Origin: Flavobacterium frigoris PS1
GTDB taxonomy: Bacteria; Bacteroidota; Bacteroidia; Flavobacteriales; Flavobacteriaceae
Assembly (NCBI RefSeq): GCF_000252125.1
Contig: NZ_AHKF01000018.1
Coordinates: 558,001 to 622,000, forward strand
DNA: 64,000 nt
Direction: 5' to 3'
The position numbers and the translations under genes are program-made. Numbering within the stretch: the stretch's first letter is position 1; each line of letters starts with the position of its first letter. The notes under the pieces were generated by a model, which saw only the letters and a list, made by a program, of their open reading frames with translations, was not told the origin of the DNA and searched no databases. This document shows positions 50,272 to 58,677 of this stretch, piece by piece.

Positions 50272-51027
50272 ATGGCAAGACAGAAAGGCATAATTAAATT
50301 GAAAGGTACTATTGGGGATATTACTTTTTACAAAACGAAAGACGGGCATTTGGCCAGAGAAAAAGGCGGTGTCGATGCGAGCAGAATTGCGAGCGATCCA
50401 GCCTTCCAGAGAACGCGTGAGAATGGAGCCGAATTTGGAAGAGCAGGAAAGGCAGGCAAAGTTTTGAGAACGGCAATGCGAACTTTGCTCATTAACTCTG
50501 CTGATGGCAGAATGGTAAGCCGATTGACTCAATCTATGATTAAAGTCATTCAGGCGGACATGGTAAGTGAACGCGGATTGCGTAATGTGATTGATGGTGA
50601 GGCAGAATTGCTTGCCGGTTTCGAATTCAACATTAGAGGCAAACTGGGCACTTCTTTATTTGCTCCTTTTGTGGGGACAATCGACCGCGCTTCGGGAGAC
50701 ATCATGGTTGATTTGCTACCGTTTGTTCCTGCGAACATGATTGCGGCTGCAAGCGGAACCACACATTTCAAAATCATATCTGCAGGTGCGGAAATAGATT
50801 TTGAAGCCGAAACCTTTGTGGTTGCCACTTCGGAAACGGATATTCTAGCGTGGGATTCGAATCAAACCGTCGATATCAATCATATCAATTCAGTTACTCC
50901 TGGTAGTACAAAACCATTGTTTTTGGCTTTGGGAATTGAATTTTATCAAGAGGTAAATGGAAGAATGTATCCTTTGAAAAACGGAGCATACAATCCATTG
51001 GCATTGGTTCAGGTAAGCGGTCTGTAA
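50272..51027 (+). CDS. Element-associated protein, 251 aa, unknown function
   Basis: I do not recognise a named family. The N-terminus MARQKGIIKLKGTIGDITFY is followed by a basic region (AGKAGKVLRTAMRTLLINSA) and then by a beta-rich C-terminal half (KIISAGAEIDFEAETFVVAT). There is no signal peptide. The gene starts a tight four-gene plus-strand cluster with a DUF5675 gene one base downstream. A truncated copy lies at 39449-39808. The context with small membrane proteins suggests a mobile-element or phage-derived structural or lysis unit, which is inference. Confidence 0.75.
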   Translation: MARQKGIIKLKGTIGDITFYKTKDGHLAREKGGVDASRIASDPAFQRTRENGAEFGRAGKAGKVLRTAMRTLLINSADGRMVSRLTQSMIKVIQADMVSERGLRNVIDGEAELLAGFEFNIRGKLGTSLFAPFVGTIDRASGDIMVDLLPFVPANMIAAASGTTHFKIISAGAEIDFEAETFVVATSETDILAWDSNQTVDINHINSVTPGSTKPLFLALGIEFYQEVNGRMYPLKNGAYNPLALVQVSGL

Positions 51028-51028
51028 A

Positions 51029-51439
51029 ATGGTTTTGGTATTAAATAGGACCTATTTTCCCGAGGGAACACAAGGAGCTTTAGAATGGAACGGCACTTTA
51101 GTTTGTTATGCCATCGAGTTGCCCTGGTTGGAAAACCAAAGGCGAATTTCTTGTATTCCCGAAGGAGAATATGTTTTACAGAAGCGGTTTAGCCCAAAAT
51201 TCAAATGGCATTTACATTTACAAAATGTTCCAGGACGAGATTTTATATTAATTCATCCCGCCAACGATGCCAAAAAAGAACTATTGGGCTGTATCGCTCC
51301 CGTAACAATACACACAGGAATAGGGAAGGGCAGTGCCTCGCGAATAGCGTTAGAAAAGCTCACAACATTGGTTTATGCTGCCATGGGACGCAACGAAGAA
51401 GTGAAAATAAGGATCCAATATAAAAAGTTAGTATTATGA
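51029..51439 (+). CDS. DUF5675-like protein, 136 aa
   Basis: This protein shows VLNRTYFPEGTQGALEWNG, CIPEGEYVLQKRFSPKFKWH, then IHPANDAKKELLGCI and IHTGIGKGSASRIALEKL. The Pro-x-Gly turns and the conserved HPAN and GCI segments fit the DUF5675 family, whose members often occur in phage or element contexts and may have a transpeptidase-like fold. The function is not established. It starts one base after the 251-aa gene and overlaps the next gene by 4 bases. Confidence 0.75.
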   Translation: MVLVLNRTYFPEGTQGALEWNGTLVCYAIELPWLENQRRISCIPEGEYVLQKRFSPKFKWHLHLQNVPGRDFILIHPANDAKKELLGCIAPVTIHTGIGKGSASRIALEKLTTLVYAAMGRNEEVKIRIQYKKLVL

Positions 51440-51714
51440 ATATAGTAGAAAGAACAAAATCGCCCACTCCGAAGTTTTTCAGGGTATTGAGAAGTATCGG
51501 TTTGGCATTGTTGGGCCTAAGTGGAAGTGTGATTGCGGCACCGGTGGTTTTGCCTGCGGTTGTTGTGAGTGTTGCGGGCTATCTAGCAGTTGCAGGAGGT
51601 GTGCTTTCTGCAGTTAGTCAAATGACGGTTGATGAGGAGGCGAAATCGGAGGAGGATATAGTAAAGAGAATGAGGAGAGACAATGAAAATTTAGCAAGAG
51701 ATGGAATCAAATAA
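51436..51714 (+). CDS. Small membrane protein, 92 aa
   Basis: I do not recognise the family. A hydrophobic stretch with two possible helices (SIGLALLGLSGSVIAAP and VVLPAVVVSVAGYLAVAGG, about residues 26-60) is followed by a charged tail (EEAKSEEDIVKRMRRDNENL). It overlaps the DUF5675 gene by 4 bases (ATGA) and the next small gene by 14 bases. It could be a holin-like protein, given the neighbours, but that is inference. Confidence 0.65.
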   Translation: MNIVERTKSPTPKFFRVLRSIGLALLGLSGSVIAAPVVLPAVVVSVAGYLAVAGGVLSAVSQMTVDEEAKSEEDIVKRMRRDNENLARDGIK

Positions 51715-51874
51715 CACATTGCACCTTGGAACTGCATCCGGAACCTTGTTGAGTATTGTGCCCAATATCGTTTCCGAAGATATCATAAAAACTATTATCT
51801 TAGCAGGTATAGGAGCCATGGTCAGTTTTACGATTTCGCTTCTTTTGAAATGGTTGCTCAAAATCAAAAAATAA
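51701..51874 (+). CDS. Very small membrane protein, 57 aa
   Basis: This frame starts inside the end of the preceding gene and encodes MESNNTLHLGTASGTLLSIV, then a hydrophobic helix (TIILAGIGAMVSFTISLLLK) and a basic end (WLLKIKK). Its overlap with the upstream gene, same strand and clean transmembrane pattern support it as the last gene of the cluster. A terminator follows. It may be a second holin-like or accessory membrane peptide. Confidence 0.55.
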   Translation: MESNNTLHLGTASGTLLSIVPNIVSEDIIKTIILAGIGAMVSFTISLLLKWLLKIKK

Positions 51875-51916
51875 GTATTCCGGTTATGATTGGTAACCTT
51901 TTCCGGATTAAGTAGG

Positions 51917-51947
51917 AAAGCCTGGTCCGTGTGGATCAGGCTTTTTT
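51917..51947 (+). terminator. Terminator of the four-gene element cluster
   Basis: AAAGCCTG and CAGGCTTT form an 8-bp stem around a 14-base loop, followed by TTTT. It lies about 45 bases after the last gene. Confidence 0.8.
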
Positions 51948-51986
51948 GTTTATCAAAAATGTGAAGCTTTAAAATAATATAGACTA

Positions 51987-52352
51987 TTAATAATCTCCTT
52001 TTCCCTTGATACAATGACGAACTCCCCCTCTTGGGTTTTCCATGTCTCCTTGATATCTGGGGATAAGATGACAGTGAAAGTGAAACACTGTTTGTCCAGC
52101 AGTTTCTCCGCAGTTCATCCCAATATTATAGCCATGAGGTTTAAGTTCTTTTTCTATTAAATCCTTTGCTATTAAAATTAGTTCATCTAAATTTTTACGT
52201 TCTTCAGAAGTTAGGTCAAAGTAATCCGATTTTGGACTATTGCTTATTATTAGAGAATGACCTGGCGAAACAGGAAATGCATCTTTTATTATAAAAAAGT
52301 GTTCCCCTTTATAGAGGATTCTTTCTTGTTCGATTTCTAAAAAGTTTTTCAT
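51987..52352 (-). CDS. HIT-family (histidine triad) protein
   Basis: This 121-aa protein has the active-site motif HFHCHLIPR (His-x-His-x-His type) and the upstream PVSPGHSLIIS pattern of HIT hydrolases, which cleave nucleoside phosphoramidates or dinucleotides. Its start overlaps the HNH gene stop by one base (TAATG), so the two are translationally coupled. Coupling of a HIT enzyme to an HNH nuclease suggests removal of adenylylated ends or of a nucleotide signal, which is inference. Confidence 0.88.
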   Translation of the reverse strand: MKNFLEIEQERILYKGEHFFIIKDAFPVSPGHSLIISNSPKSDYFDLTSEERKNLDELILIAKDLIEKELKPHGYNIGMNCGETAGQTVFHFHCHLIPRYQGDMENPRGGVRHCIKGKGDY

Positions 52353-53380
52353 TAGAAGTTACCTATTAATTCGTTTTCAGGCTTCCAGGTATGAATAGAA
52401 TTGGAAAGTGCGATATTATATTGTTTTTCCAGAAATAATCGACGTTGTTCTTTATTTCTCCCTGTTTGATTGATTATTGTTTCTGCAAGAGGATGTTTGC
52501 TTTCAATATAAAATTCATTTCTATTGAAAAGTCGCTCCAAAAATCTTCTTTCTGGAATGCGAGCACTTTTGATAGAATTTACAGATCTATCGGCTAAAAC
52601 TAAATTCCATACTCCGTTTATATTTGCATCATTTTTGGAGTGTGCTAATTTGTTGATATGCGGCAAAAAATGATCTACTTGGCAGATATTAGAATCCTTT
52701 TTTAAAATTGAAATATCTTGTGATGAATAGAAGCATTTTCCTTTTTGATACCCATTTAAGGAATCTCGTACCGATGTAATGTCATATCGTCGCATAAAAT
52801 CATTTTCGATAAAGAATAAGGATTTATCCTCATCATATTTTACTTCCAGAAGATTCGGGTTTATTTTTAAATTCCAAGCTGTTTCTACAAGGTTCCAGCG
52901 AGCTTCGACTTCTTGTTCAAAGTTTTGGTATTGAAACATCTCTTTTAGTTTTAGAAGATTGTCAGTAATAATTATTTCTTTTTTGCCTCCTACATAATTT
53001 TTCTCGTAAAAAGGATTTGGAATCACATCTCCATTTACATTTTGAAATGCATCAACTACGTTTACAAAACCCAATTTGATTGTCGTTTCAATCAAGCTTG
53101 ATTCCGTTACTTCATCTTTAATAAACTGTCTGCAAGAATTAAGGAATTGGCTGGATTGACTATTACCCTGTTTGTCACTGATTCTTAAATGATTTACAAT
53201 ATTTTTAGAAAATGGAATTGCCAATTCATCAAGAGAAATAGTTGTCTTTTCTTTTTCGATTATTTCCAATAAAGACTTTGCAAAAGCAAATTTATAAGTG
53301 GCCGAGTTTTTACCAAATAATATAATAGCCCTCCATTGGGATTCTAAAGAAGGATCATTAATTTGAAATTTGGTAGACAT
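52352..53380 (-). CDS. HNH endonuclease domain protein
   Basis: This 342-aa protein has a C-terminal HNH nuclease motif: CQVDHFLPH, then NGVWNLVLADRSVNSIKSAR. The N-terminal 200 residues are probably helical with no recognisable domain. There is no signal peptide. It is the first gene of a pair with the HIT protein, and the pair stands alone, with the next genes distant. Such two-gene units are plausible phage-defence or repair modules, but I know of no named system that matches exactly. Confidence 0.8.
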   Translation of the reverse strand: MSTKFQINDPSLESQWRAIILFGKNSATYKFAFAKSLLEIIEKEKTTISLDELAIPFSKNIVNHLRISDKQGNSQSSQFLNSCRQFIKDEVTESSLIETTIKLGFVNVVDAFQNVNGDVIPNPFYEKNYVGGKKEIIITDNLLKLKEMFQYQNFEQEVEARWNLVETAWNLKINPNLLEVKYDEDKSLFFIENDFMRRYDITSVRDSLNGYQKGKCFYSSQDISILKKDSNICQVDHFLPHINKLAHSKNDANINGVWNLVLADRSVNSIKSARIPERRFLERLFNRNEFYIESKHPLAETIINQTGRNKEQRRLFLEKQYNIALSNSIHTWKPENELIGNF

Positions 53381-53917
53381 ATTTTTTTATCAGATAAATC
53401 AAATATACAGAAATAGTGGACGGAAAGAGGATTATAAAAACATTGTTTTTTCAGATAATCATAATTGTCTACCGCTTATTTGAATCAGGCTATTTATTTT
53501 CAGTAATACTATTTATCCATTCTTTTTCCCTTCTGATTATTTTCCAAAGAAAAAAAGAAAAAAAAGAAAGTCGTCGGGAAGAGGAGGTTTCAAATGGAGT
53601 CAAGTTTTTTTGGAAAAATACTACCTAACTGTTCTTCTGGAAGGAAAGCTTCATAGTATAATCAAAAGGGAATTGTGAAAAGTGAAGGTGGAGATTTTTT
53701 CAAAAACCCGGAGGGCCTGAACTTTACTTTTTGAAACCGGAGCTTAATTTTATTTTCTTTTTTTTAATTTTTTTGTAGACAGCAGTATGTTTTCTTATTC
53801 CTCGTTGCTGGGAAGTTTATTTGATAATCATTGCTGTTTTACCTTTTTATAATGTTAACCTTTTTGCTATTCTGTTTATGACAGGCTTTGTTCTAACCCA
53901 ATTATCCCATAAAAAAA

Positions 53918-53939
53918 GGAGGCCTAATTAAAGGCCTCC
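53918..53939 (-). terminator. Strong minus-strand terminator without an assigned gene
   Basis: GGAGGCCT and AGGCCTCC form a perfect stem with a 6-base loop. On the minus strand a run of seven T follows. The nearest minus-strand gene to the right is more than 1.2 kb away, so an unannotated transcript may end here. Confidence 0.65.
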
Positions 53940-54360
53940 AATTCTAGATTCTGATTTACCATTCTCAACTTTTATCTTACGATATCATTGATTATTGCAT
54001 ACTCTACTCTGTGAAGATGGACATATACAAATGCTTAATCAAAATCATACTCAAAGATACAATTATCATTTCCGTAACTATAAGATATCTAACACTTTAA
54101 CTATTTTTTAACTGGTTGATTATCAGTCCTTAAAAGACAGGCTATTTTACTGCTAACAACTAAAAAAAACTCAAAATATAGTAACTGTTTTCAGAATTTA
54201 TCAAAAATTGGCTTTAGTTCAGGTTTTTTATGGTGGCCTTATTATCGTAGCTATTGAATTTTGCTTATTCTTCCTTTTTTTTATTTTTTCAGGGGCACTA
54301 TAGCTCTTGTGTGCAGTTCTTTTTGAAAACGTCTTTATATAGTAGGCAATCAAACACCCC

Positions 54361-54960
54361 CAAGCACCGGAGCAAAAAATAATCGTAGCGGTAGTGGAGA
54401 TTATTTATTGTGAGGAGCGCAGTGGCGGGGTTGCGGCAATCGAACAGCCACCTCAGGACGGGAACGAAGCGTAGCTTGCGAAGTGGAGTGCAGTACTGAG
54501 AGCGTGAAACGGCGGGGATTAAATATTCGGCAGCCTTTGGCGTTCCTTGATTTAGGGCGAAGTGAACCTAACAATATATAATGGACCATGGATAATCTAC
54601 TATTGAAAAAGAGATTCCACTAAATTTCTGTGAACGGCGCCAACCCCGATGGCTGTGCGAAGGAGCAACCGCTGAAAAAACATGGGGCGACAGACAAAAT
54701 ACGGCTGGAATGCAGTGGAACGTAGCTTGCGGAGTGTAACGGAATGAAGCTGTATTATGGATGTACTAGCCCCAGCGAACACAGGAAGAGAGCGTGTGGA
54801 GATGAGGAACGAGGCAGCGCAAAAAAATAGCTGCTTATTTTCAAGCTGCTGTTTTTTTTGTGGCTGAATCGTGTCTGCAGAACGGAGGAAGGTACGACCG
54901 ACTGCAGCAGCCGAACGGAACAAAGGGAACGACCGAAGTGAGACCGATTGATTGCTAGTT
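54361..54960. repeat. GC-rich non-coding block with internal repeats
   Basis: This block is visibly richer in G and C than the rest of the window. GAACGAAGCGTAGCTTGCGA near 54462 and GAACGTAGCTTGCGGAGTG near 54719 are related copies. Open frames on both strands are short and unlike proteins. It is not rRNA or tRNA that I can recognise. Confidence 0.5.
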
Positions 54961-55196
54961 TTATTTGTACCGACTTTTTATTGTAAAATTTTTAATTAGA
55001 AATACCACACTACTTGTTATTCTTTGCCACAAATAATCCTGTATACGAGAGGCGCTAACTAGAATTTCGCGGTAGCAGGTTGACTAAATATAATGTAAGC
55101 AAAAAGCCCTCCTTCAAGCTTCGTTAATTGCAATGCTTTAAGGGTATTATTTAATGGTTTTTTCTCGAAGGATGGTAGATTTTACTGCTGCCTTTC

Positions 55197-55541
55197 TTAT
55201 AGGCTATCCCAAAATTCAGAACTCTGTTGGTCCATATCTAAGCTGTCATTATAATATTCACTTCTATTATAATCCTTTTCGCCTAAATCATAATTCTTTT
55301 CCTTTTTTTGATTTTCCCAATTCTGAAGCTTTTCTTGTAGATAGTCTATTGCCTCGGGGCCTACTGCAATATAAGGAAATTTTTTCTTGATAAATTTTAT
55401 AACTTCAGGAGTGACATAAAAATGATCAAGGTTTATGGCGCACCAATCAATATAATCTGCATCGTATTCTACAGCTTCTATTAACGTTTGTCCCTTGTGT
55501 TTACCAAATGTCAAAACAGTGTCATAATTATAATATTTCAT
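55197..55541 (-). CDS. Exonuclease X C-terminal-domain-like protein, 114 aa
   Basis: The first 70 residues match the small domain at the C-terminus of exodeoxyribonuclease X-like proteins: VLTFGKHKGQTLIEAVEYDA followed by DYIDWCAINLDHF. The catalytic exonuclease domain itself is missing, so this is a stand-alone accessory domain, probably nucleic-acid binding. The tail is acidic and disordered (KDYNRSEYYNDSLDMDQQ). It lies downstream of the TIR-SLATT pair but is separated from it by an attC-like palindrome. Confidence 0.65.
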   Translation of the reverse strand: MKYYNYDTVLTFGKHKGQTLIEAVEYDADYIDWCAINLDHFYVTPEVIKFIKKKFPYIAVGPEAIDYLQEKLQNWENQKKEKNYDLGEKDYNRSEYYNDSLDMDQQSSEFWDSL

Positions 55542-55578
55542 ATTTATTGAAATTTAAGATGTTATTGAACGCCCCGCA

Positions 55579-55639
55579 CTCACTTTTCCATAATTACCAG
55601 TTACGTTCCTACAGCCTTTTTATGGGTTGTGGAAGTGAG
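55579..55639 (-). other. attC-like palindromic site after the TIR-SLATT unit
   Basis: CTCACTTTTCCA (55579-55590) and TGGAAGTGAG (55630-55639) pair with a 2-base bulge. GTTACG at 55600-55605 matches, inverted, CGTAAC at 57365-57370 upstream of the TIR gene. This weakly resembles the cassette ends seen at 16.9-20.1 kb. Confidence 0.35.
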
Positions 55640-55745
55640 TTAAGATTTTTATTGAAGTAATTTAATGTTAATTCAAATATTAAACTAATATCAAATTAAA
55701 GACTAAAACCCGAAGCTGGAAAAAATAATCAGTTTTAGGTAGGAG

Positions 55746-56633
55746 TTATTTTCGTTTTTGTGCTAACCACATTGTGTGTTCCCTAGACATAGCATTTTCA
55801 GAATCTAAAACAAATTTAGAAAATGCTTCTTCCGTATTTAATTCTTCTGCTTCTAGTTTAATTATGTTCAGCTCAGAAGTAGCAGTCGTGTAAGCTTCTT
55901 TATTTTCTTGATATTTTTTTAATTGCAACCAGCTGAAAAAGCACGCGGATAATGTCGAAAAAAGTCCTACAAAATTAAAATTGCAATCAGGGAATTTTAT
56001 TAAAAAACCGATAGAAAGTAGAGCTAAAATTTGGGCTATTATTACAGCCCAAAACCATCTTTCATAATTACTTTTGTTTATTTCTGCTTTATCTTTATAC
56101 CAATTAATTTGATTTTCAATACGATGCAGTAAATAATATTGTTTACGATTCTCAAGTGAATAATTTCTAATTAGTTTCATCTCATCAGTGATAATGGGAA
56201 GAGCCAATAGGTTAGCGCTTAATTCTTTGTTTAAATCTAAGAATTCATTTTTAATATCTGTGATTCTTTCGGTGAATCTTTTTTTTGCCTCTAAAGGAGT
56301 TAAATTGTGTTCAAAATATTCTGAACAAGTTATATATCGCCAAGTTAGCGTTTTGCAGGATTCTGCTAATGCTCGGCCGCGATACCAAACATCCTCGTAC
56401 TGCTTGTTTTTTATAACAAGAGAAAAAATTGTGGCAACCAAAAGTAATATCCCTGATATTACATAAATTATTGTTTTACTATTTTCTTCGCTAAAATTAA
56501 AAATGGATAGAGCAGCAGCAAAAACCATTAATATTAAATCCCATTTTACGAAATTCACATATGTTGATTGAGCCACAAGTGAAGCTTTGTCACCAGCGCG
56601 AAAATAATTTGGAAAATCTTTATCTTTCATCAC
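55746..56633 (-). CDS. SLATT/DUF4231-like membrane effector
   Basis: This 295-aa protein has two hydrophobic hairpins: KWDLILMVFAAALSIFNF with IIYVISGILLLVATIFSLVI (about residues 29-73), and WFWAVIIAQILALLSIGFLI with FVGLFSTLSACFFSWL (about 193-237). Each is followed by a long amphipathic helix, for example WYRGRALAESCKTLTWRY. This duplicated 2TM-plus-helix layout fits SLATT-type domains, which are predicted pore-forming effectors in nucleotide-signal defence systems. Its start overlaps the TIR gene stop by 4 bases (ATGA). It would act at the inner membrane. Confidence 0.8.
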   Translation of the reverse strand: MMKDKDFPNYFRAGDKASLVAQSTYVNFVKWDLILMVFAAALSIFNFSEENSKTIIYVISGILLLVATIFSLVIKNKQYEDVWYRGRALAESCKTLTWRYITCSEYFEHNLTPLEAKKRFTERITDIKNEFLDLNKELSANLLALPIITDEMKLIRNYSLENRKQYYLLHRIENQINWYKDKAEINKSNYERWFWAVIIAQILALLSIGFLIKFPDCNFNFVGLFSTLSACFFSWLQLKKYQENKEAYTTATSELNIIKLEAEELNTEEAFSKFVLDSENAMSREHTMWLAQKRK

Positions 56634-57214
56634 GGTTTAACTTTTGTAGATCCTGAAATCGCATGACCTCTTTTATCAAATGCTTGATCAATATAGTAGT
56701 TGGGATTGGTGCAAAAGTCTTCCCATGTTGTTAAAACACAGTACCTATCATCTTCACTCCACGAGCATTTATCCTTAGGGATGTAATAGTTATATGAAAA
56801 CTCTTTCACAACTGTAAGATCATCAATTTTAACAATAGTATGTGAACCACCACAAGTCAAACAATTATTTGTTCCTAAGTATACAGAGTTTGACATATCA
56901 GGAAGCACTATTCCTAAAATACCATTTTTTGTGTTGTTTGCCCCATGATATAATGATGCTTGTAATTCTCTTTTTATAAATGTTTGATTTTGAGAAAATG
57001 AATTTTCAGCTGACTGTGTTCCAATTAGAAAAATAGTTACTGTTGAATCAGATAAATAATTTTCACGTATTTTTCTCATTATATAATCTTCGTCATCCGA
57101 GTTAATTGGTTCGTGTAATGATTTATCGATCATATCAACATCAAGTTTATCATGAATATGTTTTTTATAATCATGGTCTTGAGTTTTAAATGAAATGAAA
57201 CATTTATGTGCCAT
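56630..57214 (-). CDS. TIR-like (ThsB-type/MTH538) domain protein
   Basis: This 194-aa protein starts MAHKCFISFKTQDHDYKKHI, the first strand and helix of a ThsB-type TIR domain. YIMRKIRENYLSDSTVTIFL and IGTQSAEN follow, and then a Glu in FIKRELQASLYHG that could be the catalytic residue. TIR proteins of this type sense phage and make NAD-derived signals in Thoeris. The C-terminal 70 residues contain a CLTCGGSH segment. The next gene is a SLATT-like membrane protein, so signal production followed by membrane disruption is a reasonable model, though inferred. No ThsA is present. Confidence 0.82.
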   Translation of the reverse strand: MAHKCFISFKTQDHDYKKHIHDKLDVDMIDKSLHEPINSDDEDYIMRKIRENYLSDSTVTIFLIGTQSAENSFSQNQTFIKRELQASLYHGANNTKNGILGIVLPDMSNSVYLGTNNCLTCGGSHTIVKIDDLTVVKEFSYNYYIPKDKCSWSEDDRYCVLTTWEDFCTNPNYYIDQAFDKRGHAISGSTKVKP

Positions 57215-57391
57215 AAGTTTGATATTTGTGGTTAGGTTATAAATTCGGATAATTAGAAAACTATTTCAAATGTATATAATTATTCTTAATAATATTAATA
57301 AAATGTAAAACTTTACTTGTTATTTGTTACATAGTGATTTCATTAATTTTCTTATTGTATTGCCCGTAACGTTAGTAAAGGGAGCGTTTTT

Positions 57392-58603
57392 TTAAATGCG
57401 GCCTATTCTTAATTTCAATTTTTGCATTTCCTCACTAACCTTCTTTTGGACCACTTTCCCATAACTTTCTTGTGTTATTGTCATATTGGAATGACCTAGT
57501 AATTCTGAAACGATTTCCATTGGTACATCATTGTAAAGTAAAACTGTTGAAGCAAATGTTTTCCTAGCCGTGTGGTGTGTAATCCTTTTATCAATTTTTG
57601 TTATTGTTGCAATCTCTTTCAGATAGGCATTGAATTTTTGATTGCTTAAAGCAGGGAATACGTAATTATCTTCTATTAAATATTTATCGATGATTTTTTG
57701 TGCTTTTGGCAGTATTGGAATGGAGATTTGACGTTGGGTTTTTTCTCGTTTCATCTGGATCCAATTCATGTTATCAAAGCCAATTTGGATATTTTTTATT
57801 TTAAGATGCGCCATTTCATTATAGGCTAATCCTGTGTAGCAGCAGAAAATGAATAAGTCTTGGATAATCCCTAATCTTTGTGGAGTAAACGTAGATTCTT
57901 CAATAATTTTGAGTTCTTCTGTGGTAAGGAAAATTACCTCTTTGTGGAACTTTTTAGATTTATAAAGTATAAATGGGTCTCTGTCTAAATAACCTTCTGA
58001 AATGGCTTGTTTGATAGGTGTTCTAAGCCTTTGAATAATTTTGTTGATAGTGATTTGCTTTATGCTTTTCTCTGTCTTTAAATAGTAGTCAAAATCATCT
58101 AGAAACCTCAAGCTTAATTCCTTTAAAGGATAATCTGATTTTTTAAATTGCCACTTTATGAATGCTTCTAAATGGTATCCAACATAAACGAATTTTTCAT
58201 AGGTATTTTGTTTTATTTCTATACCAACTAGTTTCTGTATTCGTGAAACGTATTTCCTGTAGCAAGACAATATATATTCTTCCTTTCTAATTGGTATCCC
58301 TTTGTATTCATTAAAGATATTATCTAGTTTACATGGTATCCCCTGAAGTTGAAATACTAAAGCGATATTGTAAATTTTCACTTCAATTCGTTCTAATTGA
58401 GCATTTATATATTTGTGGTTTGGCTCTAGTATCGTTACTTTTTGAAGTTTGCTTTCCCAATATTTTGGGTTTACAAGAAGCCCAGTATTAAATTGCTTTC
58501 GTTTTTTGTTTAATGTTATTCTACAATTTAATGCACATAAGCCTCTTTGATTGGTTTTGGCTGTATTTATTATATACAGTATTGTGATTTTTTCGTTGTG
58601 CAT
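57392..58603 (-). CDS. Tyrosine recombinase, third integrase
   Basis: This 403-aa recombinase has the same arm-binding, SAM-like and catalytic layout as the integrase at 35302-36549 but is clearly divergent. Catalytic motifs are HHTARKTFAS and LLGHSNMTITQESYGKV with the nucleophile Tyr. The first Arg position again reads TGLAYNEM, so Arg is absent. It lies directly upstream of the TIR-SLATT pair on the same strand, and two excisionase-like genes lie upstream of it, so this is probably the integration module of an element carrying the TIR-SLATT pair as cargo. Confidence 0.92.
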   Translation of the reverse strand: MHNEKITILYIINTAKTNQRGLCALNCRITLNKKRKQFNTGLLVNPKYWESKLQKVTILEPNHKYINAQLERIEVKIYNIALVFQLQGIPCKLDNIFNEYKGIPIRKEEYILSCYRKYVSRIQKLVGIEIKQNTYEKFVYVGYHLEAFIKWQFKKSDYPLKELSLRFLDDFDYYLKTEKSIKQITINKIIQRLRTPIKQAISEGYLDRDPFILYKSKKFHKEVIFLTTEELKIIEESTFTPQRLGIIQDLFIFCCYTGLAYNEMAHLKIKNIQIGFDNMNWIQMKREKTQRQISIPILPKAQKIIDKYLIEDNYVFPALSNQKFNAYLKEIATITKIDKRITHHTARKTFASTVLLYNDVPMEIVSELLGHSNMTITQESYGKVVQKKVSEEMQKLKLRIGRI

Positions 58604-58677
58604 TTTTCCAGTGTTTTAAGTTAAAAATGAGGTGTAACTACTCAAATTTAAACTTAAAAGAAACAATAAACAGCTGG

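Larger units (their letters stand above)
53381..55196. other. Long intergenic region with a hairpin and a GC-rich block
   Basis: More than 1.8 kb without a supportable gene. A plus-strand frame at 53416-53628 is hydrophobic then lysine-rich and probably spurious. The region contains a strong terminator-like hairpin and the GC-rich block listed separately. The part 53940-54360 shows nothing that I recognise. Confidence 0.5.

Noticed and set aside
51885..51905. Third integrase leader (AAAAGGTTACCAAT)
   Set aside because: The short match to the integrase leaders is not followed by an ATG or any integrase-like frame, and it lies between a gene and a terminator.
53416..53628. 70-aa plus-strand frame
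   Set aside because: Its composition is a hydrophobic run followed by a Lys/Glu run in an AT-rich non-coding region, with no conserved features or coupled neighbour.
54401..54923. Two minus-strand frames in the GC-rich block (62 and 107 aa)
   Set aside because: High GC content alone opens frames here. Their sequences are Arg/Ser/Pro-rich and unlike natural domains, and the block contains internal DNA repeats.
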